Shown here in pieces: positions 62,336-64,000 of a DNA stretch of 64,000 bases (positions are counted from its first letter, which is position 1; each line of letters opens with the position of its first letter). Source of the DNA: Actinomyces sp. AC-20-1. GTDB taxonomy: Bacteria > Actinomycetota > Actinomycetes > Actinomycetales > Actinomycetaceae. Location of the stretch: the NCBI RefSeq assembly GCF_023369555.1, contig NZ_JACJVC010000006.1:81485-145484 (forward strand). Direction: 5' to 3'. The position numbers and the translations under genes were made by a program. The notes under the pieces were generated by a model. That model saw nothing but the letters and a program-made list of their open reading frames with translations, was not told where the DNA came from and did not search any database.

Positions 62336-63037
62336 ATGAGCGACGCCCTTTCCCCCGCCCCCTCCCCCCGGGTCAGCGGCGCCCGCGCCACGGGGGCCCT
62401 GGCCGCCGAGGGCCCGGGCCTGCTGGTGATGGACGTGGACTCCACGCTCATCGAGCAGGAGGTCATCGAGCTCATCGCCGAGCGCGCCGGGACCCGCGAG
62501 CAGGTCGCCGAGGTCACGGCGCGCGCCATGCGCGGCGAGCTTGACTTCTCCCAGTCGCTGCGCGAGCGGGTGGCGACCCTCGCCGGAGTGCCGGAGCAGG
62601 TCCTCGCCGAGGTGCTGGCCGAGGTCCGTCTGACCCCCGGGGCCCGTGAGCTCGTCGAGGCGCTGCACGCGCGCGGCTGCCGCGTCGGCGTCGTCTCCGG
62701 CGGCTTCGAGGAGGTCGTCGTGCCGCTGGCGGCGGGCCTGGGGATCGACCACGTGGCGGCCAACCGCCTTGAGGTGGCCGACGGCGCGCTGAGCGGCCGG
62801 GTGCTGGGGCGCGTGGTGGACCGTGAGGAGAAGGTGCGTCGCCTGCGCGCCTGGGCCGAGGCCGACGGCGTGCCGATGGGGCGCACGGTGGCGGTGGGCG
62901 ACGGCGCGAACGACCTGGGGATGATCGGCGCGGCGGGCCTGGGCGTGGCCTTCTGCGCCAAGCCGGTGGTGGTGGAGCGGGCTCCGGCCGCGGTGCACGT
63001 GCGGGACCTGCGGGCCGTGCTCGACCTGCTCGGCTGA
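62336..63037 (+). CDS. serB: Phosphoserine phosphatase
   Basis: A 233-residue HAD phosphatase that forms serine from O-phosphoserine. The four HAD motifs are visible: VMDVDSTLIEQEVIELIAERAG (nucleophile Asp, DxDST), VGVVSGGFEE, a Lys region REEKVRRL and VAVGDGANDLGMIGAAGLG. There is no N-terminal ACT domain, unlike the M. tuberculosis SerB2. It follows glgC behind a terminator with its own promoter. Confidence 0.93.
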   Translation: MSDALSPAPSPRVSGARATGALAAEGPGLLVMDVDSTLIEQEVIELIAERAGTREQVAEVTARAMRGELDFSQSLRERVATLAGVPEQVLAEVLAEVRLTPGARELVEALHARGCRVGVVSGGFEEVVVPLAAGLGIDHVAANRLEVADGALSGRVLGRVVDREEKVRRLRAWAEADGVPMGRTVAVGDGANDLGMIGAAGLGVAFCAKPVVVERAPAAVHVRDLRAVLDLLG

Positions 63038-63093
63038 GGGCCGGCAGGGGTCCGGCCGGTCGCCCGGGCCGGCCGCGTCAGCGGGTGCCCTCG

Positions 63094-63618
63094 TCAGCGG
63101 GCTGCGGTGAGGACGCGTCCCAGGTGGGCGCTGCGCGGGCCGAGCCCCGTCCAGGAGGTGGGCACCTGGAGGATGAGGGCCGTGGCCGTGGGCACGCCGA
63201 AGGACACCTGCGAGGCCAGGGCGTCATCAGTGTCGTGGAGCATGTGGGCCAGCACCGAGACGGTGGGCTCGTGGCCCACGACGACGACGGTGCGGACCTC
63301 GTCGTCGAGCGCGGTGACGAGGGACAGGATCCCGGAGGGCCCCTCGTGGTAGATCGCCGGCTCCACGCGCGTCTCGGCCGGGCTCAGGCGCTGCTGGAGA
63401 GGCTGGGCGCTCTGGCGGGCTCGGGCGGCGGGTGACACGAGCAGGAGGTCGGCGTCCCCGACGGCGAGGTGGAGGTCCCGGGCGAGGTCGTCGGCCATGT
63501 CCCGGCCCCGGGGTGTCAGGGGCCGCTCGAGGTCGGTGAGGGCGTCGTGCGAGGCCTTGGAGTGCCTGACGAGAACGAGAGTGCGCGCCGTGGGGCCGGC
63601 GGGGGCGGGTGTCGTCAC
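63094..63618 (-). CDS. SixA-like histidine phosphatase
   Basis: A 174-residue member of the histidine phosphatase superfamily: LVLVRHSKASHDALTDLERPLTPRGRDMADDLA (RHS variant of the RHG motif with catalytic His) and VVVVGHEPTVSVLAHML (second His). It resembles E. coli SixA, a phosphohistidine phosphatase; the substrate here is unknown. GTG 63618 and GTG 63627 are both possible starts. It is convergent with serB. Confidence 0.85.
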   Translation of the reverse strand: MTTPAPAGPTARTLVLVRHSKASHDALTDLERPLTPRGRDMADDLARDLHLAVGDADLLLVSPAARARQSAQPLQQRLSPAETRVEPAIYHEGPSGILSLVTALDDEVRTVVVVGHEPTVSVLAHMLHDTDDALASQVSFGVPTATALILQVPTSWTGLGPRSAHLGRVLTAAR

Positions 63619-63700
63619 GGCGGACACGATACGGCACGCGGGTGCGCCGGCCACCGCTCCCGCCCGGGGGGGGGCTGGGCGGCCCACCGGCGTCGGTGCG

Positions 63701-63733
63701 TCCTGGGCGCCCGCGGGGCTCAGGCGCCCAGGA
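63701..63733 (-). terminator. Hairpin overlapping the fabI stop
   Basis: Perfect 11-bp arms (63701-63711 with 63723-63733) around an 11-base loop that contains the fabI stop codon. A nine-base G run (63666-63674) follows farther downstream. Terminator function is inferred. Confidence 0.5.
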
Positions 63734-64000
63734 CGCCCATCCCGCCGTCGGCGCGCAGGACCTGGCCGGTGGTGGCGGGCAGCCAGTCGGACAGGAGCGA
63801 GACCACCGTGCGGGCCACGGGCTCGGCGTCGTCGGGGTCCCAGCCCAGGGGCGCCCTGTCCTGCCAGCTGGCGGCGAGCGCGTCGAGCCCGGGCACGGCG
63901 CCGGCGGCCGGGGTGCGCAGGGGGCCGGCGGCGACCGCGTTGACGCGCACCCCGGCGGGCCCGAGCTCGACGGCGAGCCCTCGCACGCTGGCCTCCAGGG
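63720..64000 (-). CDS. fabI: Enoyl-ACP reductase FabI/InhA, C-terminal part (5' end outside window)
   Basis: The last about 93 residues of an NADH-dependent enoyl-ACP reductase of fatty acid synthesis. The text [32 protein letters not shown] is the Rossmann-fold core after the catalytic Lys, and [46 protein letters not shown] matches the InhA tail ([30 protein letters not shown]...YADGG) very closely. The gene starts beyond the right edge. Confidence 0.9.
   Translation of the reverse strand, partial: [92 protein letters not shown]

Noticed and set aside
60770..62998. Upstream extension of the glycogen synthase frame
   Set aside because: Antisense to glgC and serB; GlgA homology begins at ATG 60769.

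Overview
The window is very GC-rich chromosomal DNA from a high-GC Gram-positive bacterium (Actinomycetota), most likely Actinomyces or a close relative in Actinomycetaceae. The evidence is actinobacterial hallmark genes (SepH, DUF4193, DUF3710, DUF3159, DUF7455, an ImuA'/ImuB mutasome, an InhA-like FabI), gene order that matches parts of Mycobacterium and Streptomyces chromosomes, a pyrophosphate-type phosphofructokinase, frequent GTG/TTG starts and many start codons placed 6-8 bases after a TANNNT box (leaderless style). The species assignment is inference. I found no tRNA, rRNA, CRISPR array, IS element or prophage; this is core chromosome with two broken sugar-use genes.

Layout. 1-2.8 kb: imuA'-imuB behind a perfect LexA box. 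3-7.6 kb: PEBP-like protein, TrmL, an RclA-like flavoprotein disulfide reductase and an anchored surface protein. 7.7-10.4 kb: aconitase. 10.5-17.8 kb: a cluster syntenic with M. tuberculosis Rv2689c-Rv2699c (RNA m5U methyltransferase, KimA-like permease, two TrkA-type K+ regulators, DUF3159, OB-fold, DUF3710, DUF4193), lacking dut. 18-28 kb: sepH, a phosphodiesterase-like enzyme, DUF5998, topoisomerase IV (parC, parE), an orphan RHH antitoxin-like gene and a tandem GNAT. 27.7-30.7 kb: DUF7455, two YbjN-fold proteins and the primary sigma factor, which carries an unexpected beta-helix-like segment. 30.8-40.9 kb: polyprenyl synthase, PASTA Ser/Thr kinase, class II DAHP synthase, PPi-PFK, acyltransferase, DEDDh/GIY-YIG nuclease and a receiver-like protein, partly syntenic with Rv2173-Rv2191. 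41-46 kb: superoxide dismutase, FKBP lipoprotein, ErpA, ABC-F ATPase, one unknown. 46-60 kb: a frameshifted beta-glucoside-type PTS transporter, a SpoU methyltransferase coupled to a heterodimeric ABC exporter, a band-7/NfeD pair, an ABC ATPase, an unknown, and a TetR gene next to a frameshifted GH3 beta-glucosidase. 59.5-64 kb: divergent glgA(M)/glgC, serB, a SixA-like phosphatase and the 3' end of an InhA-like enoyl-ACP reductase.

How it fits together. Most genes are housekeeping: DNA damage tolerance, chromosome topology, transcription initiation, division, K+ homeostasis, central carbon metabolism, glycogen synthesis and Fe-S assembly. The most unusual items are (1) the primary sigma factor with a segment resembling the N-terminal cap and first turns of a right-handed beta-helix protein between an acidic tract and region 1.2; (2) two genes of apparently linked function (PTS import and GH3 hydrolysis of beta-glucosides), each with a one-base excess in a short C/G run; (3) several clean palindromes at promoters (SOS box, 20-bp perfect palindrome before the PTS gene, TetR-like operator before GH3, 52-bp imperfect palindrome before the RHH gene).
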